In this document: positions 62,121 through 64,000 of the stretch, in pieces
Layout of the letters: the number at the start of each line of letters is the position of its first letter
How positions within the stretch are numbered: position 1 is the first letter of the stretch
The notes under the pieces: model-generated
Seen by the model: only the letters and a program-made list of their open reading frames with translations
Told to the model about the DNA's origin: nothing
The model's database searches: none
Translations under genes and position numbers: made by a program
NCBI RefSeq assembly: GCF_039521925.1
Contig: NZ_BAAACY010000011.1
Location: 1 to 64,000 of the forward strand
DNA: 64,000 nt
Source of the DNA: Virgibacillus salarius
Lineage (GTDB): Bacteria > Bacillota > Bacilli > Bacillales > Amphibacillaceae
Reading direction: 5' to 3'

Positions 62121-62274
62121 CTCCTCTTAATATTTTACGACAAGTCCAATATAAACTTCAAGGTTTAACCTTAAAAGACAGATGTAAAAATGACCTTCCG
62201 ATATCTTCTCTATTATAGCAATACTCAATAATTAAAGCGAATACAAGGGTGCTTCGTCCATGACAAAAGCAAAG

Positions 62275-62303
62275 AATCCGAGCAATGGTTTATTGCCCGG
62301 ATC
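62275..62303 (-). terminator. Terminator downstream of spoIIIAH
   Basis: On the minus strand ATCCGGGCAAT and ATTGCTCGGAT form an 11-bp stem around AAACC, followed by TCTTTG. The T run is weak. Confidence 0.65.
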
Positions 62304-62314
62304 TCTTCGCTTAC

Positions 62315-62935
62315 TTACTCTTGATCTTCTTTACTTTCCTTATTCTCATCTGCATTTTCTTCAGTTGCTTGGCTATTCTCAGACGGAACAAATGATACAT
62401 CTACGTCTTCATAGCCTATTTCATCTCGAACCATTTGCATAATAGAAACTGCTTGTGATTTAGGCAACTTTTCCTCAACCTTCAATTGAACGACAACTTT
62501 CTCATCGTCTTCCATCGTTCTTACTAAGACATCCTCATAGTTAGCGGAAGCTAAAATACTATCCTCTAAAATTTTTTCTTTTGAAGACAAATTTTCTAAT
62601 ACATCAATTTCTTCAAGAGCCTGTTCCTTTTCTGTAGGCGTAGATGAGCTGGAAGCTACAATATCTGTTAACCGCTCTTTCTGTGCACTTCGATTATCTT
62701 CTAATTCCATTCGTAGTGAAGTGAAAAGTTGATCTTCTCCCAAATTCGATATTTCATCTACTTTGGCATCCCCTTCCGTTTCATTAGAATCTGTTGGAAC
62801 AGCTTCCTCATCATTGTCTTGTCCATTATTGACATATGCTATATCCTCGCTGTCTGGTGATGTCATATAATACACACTTAATACAATCATCAGACTTAAC
62901 ATCGTAAGTAACCAAACTGTTTGTTTTTTTAACAT
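62315..62935 (-). CDS. spoIIIAH: Stage III sporulation protein AH
   Basis: SpoIIIAH is a mother-cell membrane protein that joins forespore SpoIIQ in the feeding-tube channel. One N-terminal membrane helix (residues about 8-26) is followed by a Glu/Asp-rich linker and a C-terminal YscJ/FliF-like ring-forming domain (from about residue 105). It has 206 residues. It is the last gene of the spoIIIA operon, upstream of accB in the same orientation. Confidence 0.94.
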   Translation of the reverse strand: MLKKQTVWLLTMLSLMIVLSVYYMTSPDSEDIAYVNNGQDNDEEAVPTDSNETEGDAKVDEISNLGEDQLFTSLRMELEDNRSAQKERLTDIVASSSSTPTEKEQALEEIDVLENLSSKEKILEDSILASANYEDVLVRTMEDDEKVVVQLKVEEKLPKSQAVSIMQMVRDEIGYEDVDVSFVPSENSQATEENADENKESKEDQE

Positions 62936-62950
62936 AAAATAATTCCTCCT

Positions 62951-63607
62951 TTAATTCTTTGGCATTACGGATACTCTGTGTGTCGGTACATCAAGTACTC
63001 TAGAAACTGCCTCTACAATCCATTTTTTAACGCTTGCATGGTCAGCACCCTTAGCTACAACAAAAACACCACGTACTTCTGGTTTTTTTGTTTGTATTAG
63101 TAACGGAACTTCTTTTTCACCTTGCCTTACCAGTACAGTTTGTGCCTCTTCGGTCGAGTCTTCTACTTCTCTTGTACCGCCATTTTTATCAGATTCCTTT
63201 GTTGTTTGTTGCCCTTTCACGAGGTTTTTCTCATAGACTTTAATATTCGTAGATTCTAAATTAACCATGACCTCTGCTTCCGATACGCCTTTTATTTTGT
63301 TTAACAGCTCCTGTAGGTCCTTTGTATAAATCGTTTCCAGTTCTTCCATGTCAGAGGTAGTAGCTGATTTGTTTGAAGCAGTTTCTTTGGCAGGTTGTTC
63401 CATTGGTTGTTCTATTTGCTGTTCCAATTGCTGTTCCTCAGCCGTTTCTGGTGAAGAAGAAAATATATTTCCAACGATGAGCAACAAGATACCTGCTAAA
63501 GCTAAAATAATAATGTATCCCAATTTTTTTGGTGGGTGCTTTTTTGTGCCGTCTGATTTTTGGAATAATTTTTCTATTTTTTCTTTCAAGGTGCCCCTCC
63601 CTCCCAT
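62951..63607 (-). CDS. spoIIIAG: Stage III sporulation protein AG
   Basis: SpoIIIAG forms a large ring in the SpoIIIA-SpoIIQ complex. A membrane helix (residues about 27-50, LGYIIILALAGILLLIVG) is followed by a Gln/Glu-rich linker and a ring-building domain with VSEAEVMVNLESTNIKVYEKN. It has 218 residues. The start overlaps spoIIIAF by about 22 bp. Confidence 0.94.
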   Translation of the reverse strand: MGGRGTLKEKIEKLFQKSDGTKKHPPKKLGYIIILALAGILLLIVGNIFSSSPETAEEQQLEQQIEQPMEQPAKETASNKSATTSDMEELETIYTKDLQELLNKIKGVSEAEVMVNLESTNIKVYEKNLVKGQQTTKESDKNGGTREVEDSTEEAQTVLVRQGEKEVPLLIQTKKPEVRGVFVVAKGADHASVKKWIVEAVSRVLDVPTHRVSVMPKN

Positions 63608-64000
63608 TGCAACGTTACTTTTTTGTTATCGAGCTCCCATACCTCTCTTAACAATGCTTGTATTTGTTCCAACTGCTCATCTTCGTTTGTGTTATCAGGG
63701 TTGTCCGTATCAATTACAACATCATCAACTATACTCACTGCTCCCTCCCCATCTTTTGATTCTCTTAGATAAACAATGACTTCATCCAAGTTTTTGAAGG
63801 TCATCTCCTGTTGGTTACCAAATTGGAACTTAATATCCGTTATCTCTACTTGATATTCTTCCTGAAGTGGTTGTTCAGCATATTCTTTTAATTGGACAGC
63901 CATTTGTTCTAAAATATATGCATCTTGTGCGTCTTCTATTTCATTTTTTTGTGATTCAATTAAATTTTCCATTGATTTTCCTTCCGTAGTTTCCTGTTCA
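63586..64000 (-). CDS. spoIIIAF: Stage III sporulation protein AF (C-terminal part, runs off the right edge)
   Basis: The reading frame stays open to the end of the window with no start in sight (upstream residues read EQETTEGKS before the first Met). Only the soluble C-terminal domain, about 138 codons, is included; the family has about 200 residues with two N-terminal membrane helices. Call by position before spoIIIAG and the QMAVQLKEYAEQPLQ-like segment. Confidence 0.85.
   Translation of the reverse strand, partial: EQETTEGKSMENLIESQKNEIEDAQDAYILEQMAVQLKEYAEQPLQEEYQVEITDIKFQFGNQQEMTFKNLDEVIVYLRESKDGEGAVSIVDDVVIDTDNPDNTNEDEQLEQIQALLREVWELDNKKVTLQWEGGAP

Noticed and set aside
1..64000. Insertion sequences, prophage, CRISPR, tRNA or rRNA genes
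   Set aside because: No transposase, integrase other than XerD, spaced direct repeats, or tRNA/rRNA-like sequence was seen on reading both strands.

Overview
The window is a low-GC, endospore-forming Bacillaceae chromosome. The gene content and order follow the Bacillus subtilis scpA to spoIIIA segment. OLE RNA with its partner gene oapA, plus the overall protein character, point to an Oceanobacillus-like organism (O. iheyensis or close). That species call is an inference from memory, not a search result. No rRNA, tRNA, CRISPR array, transposase or prophage gene was seen. Nearly all genes are housekeeping or sporulation genes on the minus strand. A short plus-strand block lies at 25-29 kb.

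Layout in coordinate order. 0.6-5.1 kb: chromosome segregation genes scpA/scpB, a tiny YjcZ-type sporulation gene, an orphan ribT, a small M50 protease, ppiB and lysA. 5.3-11.1 kb: sporulation block spoVAA-spoVAB-spoVAF (without spoVAC, D, E), the spoIIAA-spoIIAB-sigF operon and dacF. 11.7-19.5 kb: nucleoside salvage (pdp, pupG, drm), xerD, yqzK, fur with a PerR-type box upstream, spoIIM, an endonuclease Q-like gene and nudF. 19.6-36 kb: the yqk/yqj-type region. It holds an aldo/keto reductase, an IscA-like protein, an SDR, an MBL hydrolase, an M20 peptidase, a GDPD, namA, rnz, an aldehyde dehydrogenase, DNA polymerase IV, a pepT-like peptidase, a frameshifted acyl-CoA carboxylase beta gene (yqjD-like), methylmalonyl-CoA epimerase, a Prli42 mini-protein and yqjA. 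36.1-46.8 kb: bacilliredoxin, then the complete ptb-bcd-buk-lpdV-bkdAA-bkdAB-bkdB branched-chain keto acid operon. The operon has a near-perfect sigma-54 promoter and paired palindromes for the activator BkdR, which is encoded just upstream. 46.9-54.6 kb: yqzF, aspartokinase, spo0A (dual promoters and a 15-codon leader ORF), spoIVB, recN, argR and a TlyA-family gene. 54.6-64 kb: oapA, OLE RNA, ispA, xseB, xseA, folD, nusB, asp23-like, accC, accB, spoIIIAH, spoIIIAG and the 3' part of spoIIIAF, which runs off the right edge.

The most striking element is the roughly 600-nt gap between ispA and a four-helix membrane protein gene. It carries no ORF but has the size, position and structured look of OLE (Ornate, Large, Extremophilic) RNA. 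The membrane protein is its partner OapA, and dxs, which is expected at this locus in B. subtilis, is absent here. Gaps between genes also carry at least two, probably three, dispersed repeat families. One ~200-bp family occurs four times in the same orientation, each time next to a transcription terminator or terminator-like sequence.

The genes form four functional themes: sporulation control (Spo0A, sigma-F and its regulators, SpoIIM, SpoIVB, SpoVA, SpoIIIA), branched-chain amino acid and fatty-acid precursor metabolism (bkd operon, accBC), DNA maintenance (scpAB, xerD, recN, polymerase IV, xseAB) and metal or redox homeostasis (Fur/PerR, bacilliredoxin, IscA-like).
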